NCBI RefSeq assembly: GCF_007830435.1
Contig: NZ_VLLC01000006.1
Span: 56,404-120,403, forward strand
Length of the DNA stretch: 64,000 nucleotides
Reading direction: 5' to 3'
Origin: Desulfobotulus alkaliphilus
GTDB taxonomy: Bacteria; Desulfobacterota; Desulfobacteria; Desulfobacterales; ASO4-4
Shown here piece by piece: positions 1-7,529 of this stretch; positions within the stretch are counted from its first letter, which is position 1; each line of letters starts with the position of its first letter. A program made the translations under genes and the position numbers. The notes beneath the pieces are model-generated. The model worked only from the letters and a program-made list of their open reading frames with translations, was not told where the DNA came from and made no database searches.

Positions 1-142
1 CCGCTTCTTTCGCACAGGCCTGCAAAGCTCTGATCCGAAACGATTGCAATGTCACTTGAAAATAGCCACGGAGCCTTGCAACAGTACGATGCTGCTGTAA
101 TTACAGCATTGGCAGTTCAGAATAAACTGTGCTGAACAGTTA
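1..142. repeat. Palindromic repeat element, copy 1 (partial)
   Basis: The first 142 bases match one arm and one end of a ~340-bp element found three more times in this window (4159-4502, 22724-23042, 53763-54102). The end carries the terminal motif AAACTGTGCTGAACAGTTA, the reverse complement of the other terminus. The rest of the copy lies before the window. It sits just downstream of the ApbE stop codon. Bases 143-195 hold nothing recognisable. Confidence 0.85.
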
Positions 143-195
143 CAAGATCTGAAAGATTCCCACTTCCCGCTTCTTTAATATCCGATGCGCCATGG

Positions 196-1215
196 TCAAG
201 GCAGATTCTCCATAAAACCCGGACTCATCCAGCTTTCCGCAAGGCCATCTTCCATTTCCTTTATAATAAAGGCTTCCACCCCATCAAGCCCCAGAACCAT
301 TTTCTGTGCCTTTTCCATACCCATGACAGGAATGGCCGTGGCAAAGGCATCGGCCACCATGCAGCTTTCATGGCGCACCGAAGCACTGATAATCTTTGTA
401 TCCGCAGGCCTGCCCGAAACCGGGTCCAGAATATGGGAAAAACGCCTGCCGCCAGACTCAAAAAAATTACGGTAATCTCCGCTGGTGGCAAGGCAACCCT
501 TGCACGTTTCAAGCCGCAGCACAAGATCTGCAGGCGTGGCGCCGGGCACAGGCCGGGTGATGCCAAGGGTCCATGGACTGCCATCGGGCCTGCATCCCGC
601 CACCCGGACCTCACCACCGATCTCCACAAGATACTGTTTAACGCCAGCCCCTTCCAGTACCTCGGCCAGGAGGTCCACCCCGTAGCCCTTGGCAATGGCA
701 CCAAGATCCAGACTCACACCATCTTTTTCTTTTCCAATACGACCATCCCCATAAAATATAACCCGGTCAAATCCCACCAGCGATCGTGCACGGGCAAGCT
801 CTTCTTCACCGGGAATTTTTTCACTGTAACCTTCGGGCCCGAACCCCCACAGATTGACAAGGGGCAGCACCGTAGGATCCAGCGCCCCTTCCGTCAGGTC
901 ATGCACCCTGCGGGCGGCTTCCAGCACCCTTTTCAGATAAAAATCCGGCTGCATTTTTTCCCCTGCCTTCAGGGCATTGAATCTGGACACACCGCTGTCG
1001 GGAATATAAATGGAAAGGGAGCGGTTCACTTCCCCAAGGCGCGCATTCAGAAGACCAGCCATGGCTTCCCTGTCCACAGATGGCGGCAAAAGACACTTCA
1101 CCTGCCAAGTGGTGCCCATGGTATTGCCGGAAAAAGTTTCCATGCGCGCCCGGTCGCATCCCCATAAAACACCCGAAATAAAAAGAAAAAAAAGCACTTT
1201 AAAAACTATTTTCAT
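196..1215 (-). CDS. apbE: FAD:protein FMN transferase (ApbE lipoprotein)
   Basis: This 339-aa protein should covalently attach FMN to a threonine of periplasmic or membrane flavoproteins such as Rnf/Nqr subunits or FMN-binding-domain reductases. The start at 1215 is chosen because it gives a lipoprotein signal with lipobox LWGC (Cys about residue 20) and overlaps the kinase stop by one base (TGATG); an upstream in-frame start would run into the kinase gene. ApbE motifs are present: GNTMGTTWQVK near the N-terminus, DLGAIAKGYGVD in the middle, then SGDYRNFF, HILDPVSGRPA and a metal-site region VADAFATAIPVMG. It is the last gene of a three-gene operon with a sensor kinase and a secreted sulfite-oxidase-fold protein. 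No obvious flavoprotein target lies in the operon, so the substrate is unknown. Confidence 0.93.
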   Translation of the reverse strand: MKIVFKVLFFLFISGVLWGCDRARMETFSGNTMGTTWQVKCLLPPSVDREAMAGLLNARLGEVNRSLSIYIPDSGVSRFNALKAGEKMQPDFYLKRVLEAARRVHDLTEGALDPTVLPLVNLWGFGPEGYSEKIPGEEELARARSLVGFDRVIFYGDGRIGKEKDGVSLDLGAIAKGYGVDLLAEVLEGAGVKQYLVEIGGEVRVAGCRPDGSPWTLGITRPVPGATPADLVLRLETCKGCLATSGDYRNFFESGGRRFSHILDPVSGRPADTKIISASVRHESCMVADAFATAIPVMGMEKAQKMVLGLDGVEAFIIKEMEDGLAESWMSPGFMENLP

Positions 1216-3218
1216 CACACTTCCCGTCTGATCAGATCCATCACAGCCTGACGCAGCTGCGCATGTTTCACAGGCCGTGGCAGACAAAAAGCAAATTCCC
1301 CTCCCACGGTGCCACTACCCGGACAGAACATCCTTGAAGATAAAAGCCCCCAGGGAGGCAATCCGTTTTTGAAAGTAAAATCCTCCCCGGCCAAAAGTCC
1401 GAAGCCTTCCACATCCTCATCCACCAGAATCAGACAACAGGCTTTCATTTTATCGGAGGGAAGTTTTTTCAATACCTGCACTGAAGGTGAAAAATCCACG
1501 GCTGCTCCCCATTCCTGAAAATAAGCTTCCAGCTGGGAGCTGAGCAGGGGATGGGACACCACAAGCATCACCCTCCTGCCAGCCAGAAAACGGGAAACCC
1601 TCTCTTCGCTTTTCATCCCCTTAGCCAGCACAGCCGTAAACCAGAAAACACTGCCCCCGGTCTCTCTGGCGGCAAACCCCATGTCTCCACCCATGAGATT
1701 CACAAGCTGTTTTGAAATCACAAGCCCCAGCCCCGTACCCCCGTAGCGGCGGCTCATGGAAGAATCTCCCTGATAAAAGGGCTTAAACAGGGCATCCCCT
1801 GCATCTTCGGGAACACCAATCCCCGTATCCGCAACCTCAAAACGCAGCATCAGATTCTTTTCGGATTCACTTTCCATGGTAATCCTGAGACAGACCTCGC
1901 CTTTTTCCGTGAACTTCACGGCGTTGCCCAAAAGATTAACCAACACCTGCTTCAGCCGCAGGGCATCTCCCTCAAGGGCATCCGGAATTTCCCGGCGTAT
2001 CCATCCGGTAAGGCCAATTTTCCGGGTCGCCGCAGAAATGGCCAGTACATCAAGGCTTTCTTCCATCAAATCCCGCAGGGAAAAGGGCTCCTGACTGAGA
2101 TTCTCACATCCGGCCTCCATTTTGGAATAATCCAGCACCCTTGTGATAATTTCAAGCAGCCCCTCCCCTGAAGAACGGATCATTTCGGCATAATTTCTCT
2201 GCACGGGATCCATCTTTGTTTCCAGAAGCAGCTCCGCCATGCCAATGACCCCGTTCATGGGTGTACGGATCTCATGGCTCATGTTGGCCAGAAACTGCCC
2301 CTTGGCCTCACTGGCCGAATGGGCCTGAGAAGCAAGAATGCGGGTTTTTTCCATGAGATGTTCCAGTTGAATGAAATTATCCGCAAGCTGCCTGCCTATC
2401 CTTACAAAAATATCCCGAAGGGCTTCCATTTCACGGGTCGTCACCTTCACATCCTCAGGTCGTATCTCTTCCAGCCGCTGGCGCAGCACCAGGGGAGAGT
2501 CTGCCCCCTCCAGACGGGCCAGTTCGCTGGTGATCTCGGAGAGGGGGCGGAGATGGCGGTTCAGGACCAGAACAATGCTGCCCACAAGGGTCAGCAGCAT
2601 AAAAAGACCTCCTGCACCGGTCATCAGATAAAGCCCCGTAAGCTGCTGGCGCAGCTTTTCCGTGGAAAAACCCATGCGCAGATAGCCCATGACCTCTCCT
2701 GTATAATGAATGGGCCGGATCACATCCAAAACAGGTTCTCCGGCTCTTCCCCGCTCCCCGCCCATATATCCGACAGCCTGATTCAGGCGGGCATGGCGAA
2801 TCTGAAAAGATTTTTTTCCACCATAGGGAAAGAGGTGCAGATCCCTTTCATCGGCAAGGCTATAACTGCCGGGATCTAGCGGAAGCACGGAATCTTCCGG
2901 CATATCCAGCAGGGCATCATCCTGGGCAAGGATAATGATCCCCTCGGGATCCGTAACAAAAAAATAGATGAGGTCGGGATCATTGAAAAAATCATGGCTG
3001 AGATTCACCGCCAGATTGGCCCAGTTGGCATGGTATAAAAGCTGGCCGCTGCGCCGGGAAATTTCATTGACAACAAAATGAATTCTCCCGTAGCTGGTTT
3101 CCCGCAGGGCTTTCCCCGCCTTCTGGGAAATAAAAATTCCCAGAAGAAAAATCTGAACGGAAATCAGCAGGGTCACAATAAAAAGAATTCTGGTGCGCAG
3201 GCTGGGCTTATGCCTCAT
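1215..3218 (-). CDS. Membrane hybrid sensor histidine kinase with degenerate receiver
   Basis: A 667-aa kinase. Membrane segments at about 10-31 and 196-219 enclose a ~165-residue periplasmic sensor with Cache-like sequence ([20 protein letters not shown]). A HAMP-like linker follows, then a HisKA domain with [14 protein letters not shown] (phospho-His about 315), and an ATPase domain with N box [10 protein letters not shown]1 DTGIGVP and G2 [10 protein letters not shown]. Residues ~545-667 look like a decayed receiver: [10 protein letters not shown] replaces the acidic pocket, [11 protein letters not shown] lies near the usual phospho-Asp, and no clear Lys follows. The start has a good ribosome site (GGGAGGGACGG). 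It lies 14 nt after the secreted-protein gene and overlaps apbE, so the three are probably one transcript. No DNA-binding partner is adjacent. The secreted protein may be its periplasmic ligand-binding partner, which is inference. Confidence 0.88.
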   Translation of the reverse strand: MRHKPSLRTRILFIVTLLISVQIFLLGIFISQKAGKALRETSYGRIHFVVNEISRRSGQLLYHANWANLAVNLSHDFFNDPDLIYFFVTDPEGIIILAQDDALLDMPEDSVLPLDPGSYSLADERDLHLFPYGGKKSFQIRHARLNQAVGYMGGERGRAGEPVLDVIRPIHYTGEVMGYLRMGFSTEKLRQQLTGLYLMTGAGGLFMLLTLVGSIVLVLNRHLRPLSEITSELARLEGADSPLVLRQRLEEIRPEDVKVTTREMEALRDIFVRIGRQLADNFIQLEHLMEKTRILASQAHSASEAKGQFLANMSHEIRTPMNGVIGMAELLLETKMDPVQRNYAEMIRSSGEGLLEIITRVLDYSKMEAGCENLSQEPFSLRDLMEESLDVLAISAATRKIGLTGWIRREIPDALEGDALRLKQVLVNLLGNAVKFTEKGEVCLRITMESESEKNLMLRFEVADTGIGVPEDAGDALFKPFYQGDSSMSRRYGGTGLGLVISKQLVNLMGGDMGFAARETGGSVFWFTAVLAKGMKSEERVSRFLAGRRVMLVVSHPLLSSQLEAYFQEWGAAVDFSPSVQVLKKLPSDKMKACCLILVDEDVEGFGLLAGEDFTFKNGLPPWGLLSSRMFCPGSGTVGGEFAFCLPRPVKHAQLRQAVMDLIRREV

Positions 3219-3232
3219 CCGTCCCTCCCCCT

Positions 3233-4117
3233 TTATTCCAGAACAATTTCATGGATGAAAAAAAGCGTATCCGGATTGGGCAGCCTTTCTGCGAGCTGGG
3301 GATATTGCTGGGGGGGAACCCAGAGAAACCATGGGCCTCCGCAGGGAACCGACAGAGGCACACCGTCCTTATGGGAAAAAAGAAAAATTTCTTTTCCTTC
3401 CACCTCATTCCTTTCAAGGCGCAGATCCCGTCCCGCCAGTGCCTTGAAGGTCAGGGCGTCAAAGGAAAGGCCTTTGCTTTTTAAAAGATCCTCCACAATA
3501 AACCCCCGGAGTTCCTGTTTTCCAACATGGCCGGGGGACGTATGGCGATAGCCCTTGGGAACCGGTACCAGCATGTGCCGGAATACCATACCCGACTCCG
3601 AAACCCCATCTCCGGATACAGGATACACCGCATCCCCCTTCATAAGACGCAGGGGAACGCCCTGACCTTTTCCCGGAACAAGAGCCCTCACATACCAGGC
3701 ATTGACAGAGGGGTGAAGCTTCTCTTTCTTTTCAAAAATCACCTTCAGCGGACCACCGCGGGCCCGGGAAATCGGCCTCCCATTTTCGGACCAGGCAAGA
3801 AGTCCCCCTTTTTCACGGACAAAGTCCATGGGAAAAAAAGCCATATACTGGTCCTCACTGAGCAGGGTCACACTTTCCACATCCTTTCCCACCAGATCAC
3901 CAATAAAAGCTCCCTGAAAGGTCCGGAGTTCATTGCCGGGAAAATTGGGATCCAGACTTGCAATTTCAGAAACCCTGACAGAAAGATCCGTATTGACAAA
4001 GGAAATCTTTTCCTTCTGAAACGCCAAAACCGTAATCTCAGGGCCTTTTTCCGCAGAAACGGCATTGACCATGAAAAGAAAAAACAGAATGCTTAATCCG
4101 GCAAAAAAGAGACGCAC
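3233..4117 (-). CDS. Secreted protein with two sulfite-oxidase-fold-like halves
   Basis: A 294-aa protein with an N-terminal signal peptide (cleavage near VNAVSA, residue 22). The GTG start is supported by AGGAGG about 7 nt upstream. The mature part seems to contain two related halves, each ending in a Gly-Gly-Pro segment: half 1 has NGRPISRARGGPLKVIF, half 2 has DGVPLSVPCGGPWFLWVP. This pattern resembles molybdopterin-binding domains of the sulfite-oxidase/YedY fold. The typical Moco-ligating Cys context is not seen, so it may be a binding or sensor derivative rather than an enzyme. It heads the operon with a hybrid kinase and ApbE, which suggests a periplasmic sensing partner. The family match is from memory of motif shape and is moderate. 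Confidence 0.6.
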   Translation of the reverse strand: MRLFFAGLSILFFLFMVNAVSAEKGPEITVLAFQKEKISFVNTDLSVRVSEIASLDPNFPGNELRTFQGAFIGDLVGKDVESVTLLSEDQYMAFFPMDFVREKGGLLAWSENGRPISRARGGPLKVIFEKKEKLHPSVNAWYVRALVPGKGQGVPLRLMKGDAVYPVSGDGVSESGMVFRHMLVPVPKGYRHTSPGHVGKQELRGFIVEDLLKSKGLSFDALTFKALAGRDLRLERNEVEGKEIFLFSHKDGVPLSVPCGGPWFLWVPPQQYPQLAERLPNPDTLFFIHEIVLE

Positions 4118-4158
4118 CTGTCACCTCCTGAGTGGATGGGTAAAAGCAAGTACTCCTG

Positions 4159-4502
4159 TAATTGTTCAGCACAGTTTATTCTGAAACTCCAATACTGAAA
4201 TTGCAGCAGCTTCGCTGTTATTGCAAGGCGCTCTGGCTGTTTGCAAGTGACGTTGCAATCGTTTCGGATCAGAGCTTTGAAGGCCTGTGCGAAAGAAGCG
4301 GCAAACTGTCTGAGCCGCCACAAAGGCAGCGTGCTCAAGCCTGCCATGGTAATCAAAAAGTTTATCCTGCCTGTGGCGGGGAGTTTTTGCCGCTTCCGCA
4401 CAGGGCAAGAAACTCCCGAATAAGATTGCGTCACGGGCAAACAGCCAGGGTGCCGTGCATCTGTTTGGCAGCTATGGTACCTGGAAAACTGTGCTGAACA
4501 GT
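4159..4502. repeat. Palindromic MITE-like element, copy 2
   Basis: A complete ~344-bp copy. The termini are inverted repeats (left TTGTTCAGCACAGTTT, right AAACTGTGCTGAACAG), and the inverted match continues outward to AAGTAC on both sides. The two ~150-bp arms are complementary along most of their length: GATTGCAACGTCACTTGCAAACAGCC-type sequence on one arm faces GATTGCGTCACGGGCAAACAGCC-type on the other (both paraphrased from the two strands). It encodes no transposase; open frames on both strands are by-products of the palindrome. It lies just upstream of the secreted-protein operon on the minus strand and could affect its transcription. Confidence 0.85.
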
Positions 4503-4562
4503 CAGGTACTTCTGAAGGGAACACAGGAAAAATACCGTTCCCAAAAAATCAATCCAAGGTAT

Positions 4563-4585
4563 ACTATCAGACCTTTTATGATAGT
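4563..4585. promoter_or_regulatory. Inverted repeat upstream of dus
   Basis: A perfect 7-bp dyad, ACTATCA at 4563-4569 and TGATAGT at 4579-4585, with a 9-nt spacer, lies in the AT-rich gap between the palindromic element and the dihydrouridine synthase gene. It could be an operator or a small hairpin. No regulator can be assigned. Confidence 0.3.
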
Positions 4586-4676
4586 TTAATATAAAATTCC
4601 TTACTCTAACCCTCCGAACCCGAAAGCGTCAAGCAACATGCCTTTTTCATGCGACCCCGCATCTTCCGGAATACTT

Positions 4677-5681
4677 ATGGAAAAACTGAAAAGCCCCATG
4701 GATATCCGGGGAAAAACCGTATTCTCCCGCATTTTTCTGGCACCCATGGCAGGTATCAATCATGTGGCATTCCGGGAGTGTATAAGAAACTTCGGCGGCT
4801 GCGGCCTCCTTTTTACGGAAATGTGCAGCGCAAAGGCCCTGCCCCACGAAAACCCGGCCATCTCCGAAGTTTTCCGCTGGCAGCCGGAGGAACTGGACAG
4901 CCTTGTCTGCCAGATTTTCGGTGCAGACCCCCTTGCCATGGCAAAGGCCGCCCGGAGGATAGAAAACGAAGGGTTTTTTGGTGTGGATCTGAATTTCGGC
5001 TGTTCCGTATCTGCCATCTGCAAGCAGGGAGCCGGTGCGGCACTCCTCAAAAATCCGGATCAGGCCCTTGCCATCGTAAAAGAAGTACGGGCCGCCGTCT
5101 CCATCCCCCTGTCCGTAAAATTCCGCACAGGATGGGAGGACAAACCGGAAAAAACCCTTGAACTGGCCCGAAGACTGGAAGATGCCGGATGCGACTTTCT
5201 CACCTTCCACCCCAGAGTGGCACCGGACCGCAGATCCAGAAGGCCCAGATGGGAATATATCAAAGCCGTCAAAGAAGCCGTATCCATACCGGTTTTTGGC
5301 AACGGCAATGTCTTTACTCCGGAAGACGGATTGAAAATGCTGGAAGAAACAGGCTGCGATGGCCTCAGTATCGGACGCATGGCCGCCGCAAGGCCCTGGC
5401 TCTTTGCCCTGTGGACGGGAAAACTTGCCGGACCTCCGGATACGGCAGAAGTTCTCCTTTCCATACACACAAACTGCTGCCGTCATTTCGGGGAGCTCAG
5501 GGGCTTAAGGCTTTTTAAAAAAATCCTTCCCTATGCCATGGCGGCCTATCCCTTTGGCCACCGCATGCACGCCCGTATCCGCAGCGCAGAAAACGGACAA
5601 ATACTTAAAGAACGCATCCTTGAGGTTTTTGCAGACAGGCCGCAGGCCTCCCATGCACCCAACGGAAGCCTGATGGTGTAA
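4677..5681 (+). CDS. tRNA-dihydrouridine synthase (Dus family)
   Basis: An FMN-dependent enzyme that reduces uridine to dihydrouridine in tRNA D-loops. From the ATG at 4677 it is 334 aa; an upstream in-frame ATG at 4638 would add 13 residues that do not look like the family, and neither start has a strong ribosome site. Family features: LAPMAGINHVAFR near the start, LNFGCSV with the following CKQGAGAALL (catalytic-Cys region), VKFRTGW, FLTFHPR, VFGNGNVFTPEDG and a GLSIGRMAAARPW phosphate-binding segment. The sequence GCSVSAICKQGAG departs from the common GCP.....GGGSAL, so it belongs to a divergent Dus branch and the target position cannot be named. It stands alone between a repeat and a signalling operon. 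Confidence 0.88.
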   Translation: MEKLKSPMDIRGKTVFSRIFLAPMAGINHVAFRECIRNFGGCGLLFTEMCSAKALPHENPAISEVFRWQPEELDSLVCQIFGADPLAMAKAARRIENEGFFGVDLNFGCSVSAICKQGAGAALLKNPDQALAIVKEVRAAVSIPLSVKFRTGWEDKPEKTLELARRLEDAGCDFLTFHPRVAPDRRSRRPRWEYIKAVKEAVSIPVFGNGNVFTPEDGLKMLEETGCDGLSIGRMAAARPWLFALWTGKLAGPPDTAEVLLSIHTNCCRHFGELRGLRLFKKILPYAMAAYPFGHRMHARIRSAENGQILKERILEVFADRPQASHAPNGSLMV

Positions 5682-5777
5682 AAAAAGAATCCTTGCAAAA
5701 AAGACCTTCTTTATAATAGGTAGCCCATAAGAATATCATCAGGAAACGCAACGCTTTCATAAAGGGCGGAGTCTGCC

Positions 5778-7160
5778 ATGCCCACACCCCACATCAACCA
5801 TCTTTTTCAGACAGATCTGGATTTTCAGAAATTTCTGAACCACATTCCCATGGGTGTCTTTGTCACGGACAGGGAAAGGCGCATTATCTGTGTCAACCAC
5901 GGATTTGAGGCCCTTACGGGATTTTCTTCGGATCAGGCTCTGGGTCTTCCCTGCCGGGATATCCTCCGCAGCCGCCAGTGCATGCTGCATTGCCCCGTAA
6001 AAAAGGCCATGGAAACGGGGGAATCCCAGAGCATTGAAACAGACATCATATCCAGAGACCGCCAGCGCATTCCCGTACGCATGACCGCAGCCCCCCTGTG
6101 CGACGCCCATGGTAACCCCAGAGGATTTCTTGAAACCCTGGAAGATTTAAGGCCCCTGAAACAGCTGGGAGAAAAACAGAGCAAGGCCTTCAGCTTTTCC
6201 AGCCTCATTGGCCGCAGCCCCCAGATGGAAAAAATTTTTCAGATTCTGCCGGTTCTGGCCCAGAGTGATGCCTCTGTCCTCATTACAGGAGAAACGGGAA
6301 CGGGCAAGGATTTAGTAGCAGAGGCCCTTCACCGGAGCTCCGAGAGGGCCAGAGGGCCTTTTATCAAGGTAAACTGCGGTGCCCTGCCGGAAACCCTTCT
6401 GGAATCCGAGCTTTTCGGACACATGAAAGGGGCCTTTACCGGCGCCCAGGAAAACAAGCCCGGACGCTTCCGTCTGGCCCATGGCGGCACCCTCTTTCTC
6501 ACGGAAATAGGTGATCTGCCCCTAAGCCTTCAGGTAAAGCTCTTAACCTTTCTCGATGACCGCATCATCTTTCCCCTGGGCAGCACCCGAGGCTTTCCCG
6601 CCAATGTACGCATTGTTGCTGCCACCCACAGAAATCTTGAAAAAATGGTTCAGGAAAAAGCCTTCCGTCAGGATCTCCTTTTCAGGCTCAATGTGGCAAG
6701 GGTTCACCTGCCCCCCCTGCGGGAAAGGGAAGATGATGTCCGTCTGCTGCTGGATCATTTTCTGAATGCCTTCAACCGCCAGCTCAAAAAAAGTATCCGG
6801 GGCTATGCACCGGATGCCCTTGGCATTCTTCTGGCCTATTCCTTTGAGGGCAATGTGCGGGAGCTGAGAAATATTGTGGAGTATGCGGTGAATGTCTGCG
6901 CTGGCAGCACCATAAATACCTGCCACCTGCCCGCCTATCTGACCTGCCCCATATCCGGCCTGGAAACCGCACAGGAAAAAAAACCCTCCGTGATGCTGCA
7001 TCAGGGAAACCCGGAAGCCTCATGGAATACGGTGGAAAGACAGATGATTCTTAATGCACTGATTCAGGCAGGGGGCAGAAAAAGCAAGGCCGCCGTCCTC
7101 CTTGGCTGGGGTCGCAGCACCCTGTGGCGCAAAATCAAGCAGTACGGCATTAACGCATGA
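5778..7160 (+). CDS. PAS-AAA-Fis sigma-54-dependent activator with unusual Walker B
   Basis: A 460-aa enhancer-binding protein. Order: PAS (about 15-130), AAA+ ATPase (about 145-380), C-terminal Fis-type helix-turn-helix (GGRKSKAAVLLGWGRSTLWRK). Walker A is GETGTGKD, and the sigma-54 contact loop GAFTGA is intact. Walker B reads LFLTEIGDL: the usual Asp of DE is Thr (ACG codon), which may alter ATP hydrolysis. The PAS domain carries three cysteines (C-x8-C-x3-C in CRDILRSRQCMLHC), a possible redox or metal site. It heads a cluster with a NifX-like protein, a kinase and a receiver, 9 nt before the next gene. A perfect TATAAT lies at 5711-5716. Likely targets are the sigma-54 promoters downstream at 10.45, 17.04 or 20.24 kb (inference). 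Confidence 0.92.
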   Translation: MPTPHINHLFQTDLDFQKFLNHIPMGVFVTDRERRIICVNHGFEALTGFSSDQALGLPCRDILRSRQCMLHCPVKKAMETGESQSIETDIISRDRQRIPVRMTAAPLCDAHGNPRGFLETLEDLRPLKQLGEKQSKAFSFSSLIGRSPQMEKIFQILPVLAQSDASVLITGETGTGKDLVAEALHRSSERARGPFIKVNCGALPETLLESELFGHMKGAFTGAQENKPGRFRLAHGGTLFLTEIGDLPLSLQVKLLTFLDDRIIFPLGSTRGFPANVRIVAATHRNLEKMVQEKAFRQDLLFRLNVARVHLPPLREREDDVRLLLDHFLNAFNRQLKKSIRGYAPDALGILLAYSFEGNVRELRNIVEYAVNVCAGSTINTCHLPAYLTCPISGLETAQEKKPSVMLHQGNPEASWNTVERQMILNALIQAGGRKSKAAVLLGWGRSTLWRKIKQYGINA

Positions 7161-7169
7161 GGATAAAGC

Positions 7170-7529
7170 ATGGATAAAATACTGATCCCCATTTACGGGC
7201 AGGACATTGCCCCCCGTTTTGATCTGGCAACGGAAGTGGTGATTCTCATCCGGGAGGTGGGCAACCCCACACCGGAAGAGCGCATGATGGTGCTTCCCCA
7301 GGCTTCTGCGGAACAGCTCTGCCATCTCATCCTCAGCGATGGCATCGCTACCCTCATATGCGGTGGCATCGAAGAAGAATATTATCAGTATCTCTCATGG
7401 AAAAAAGTGGCCGTTCTGGATTCCGTGATGGGCCCCTGGCAGAAGGCTTCGGAACTCTTCATGGAAGGTCGGCTCAGGGCAGGCCAGTGCCTTCACACAC
7501 GCCGCATGGAGGGGAAAGATGTTTCTTAG
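7170..7529 (+). CDS. NifX/NifB-type dinitrogenase-cofactor-domain protein
   Basis: A 119-aa protein of the Nitro_FeMo-Co fold (NifX, NafY, NifB C-terminus), which in nitrogenase systems binds iron-molybdenum cofactor precursors. Family hallmarks are the opening ILIPIYGQDIAPRFD, the central LICGGIEEE and the length of ~120 aa. No nitrogenase genes are near. It is embedded in a signalling operon: 9 nt after the sigma-54 activator and overlapping the next kinase gene by 11 nt. It may be a small cytoplasmic sensor or metal-cluster carrier feeding the kinase or activator (inference). Confidence 0.8.
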   Translation: MDKILIPIYGQDIAPRFDLATEVVILIREVGNPTPEERMMVLPQASAEQLCHLILSDGIATLICGGIEEEYYQYLSWKKVAVLDSVMGPWQKASELFMEGRLRAGQCLHTRRMEGKDVS

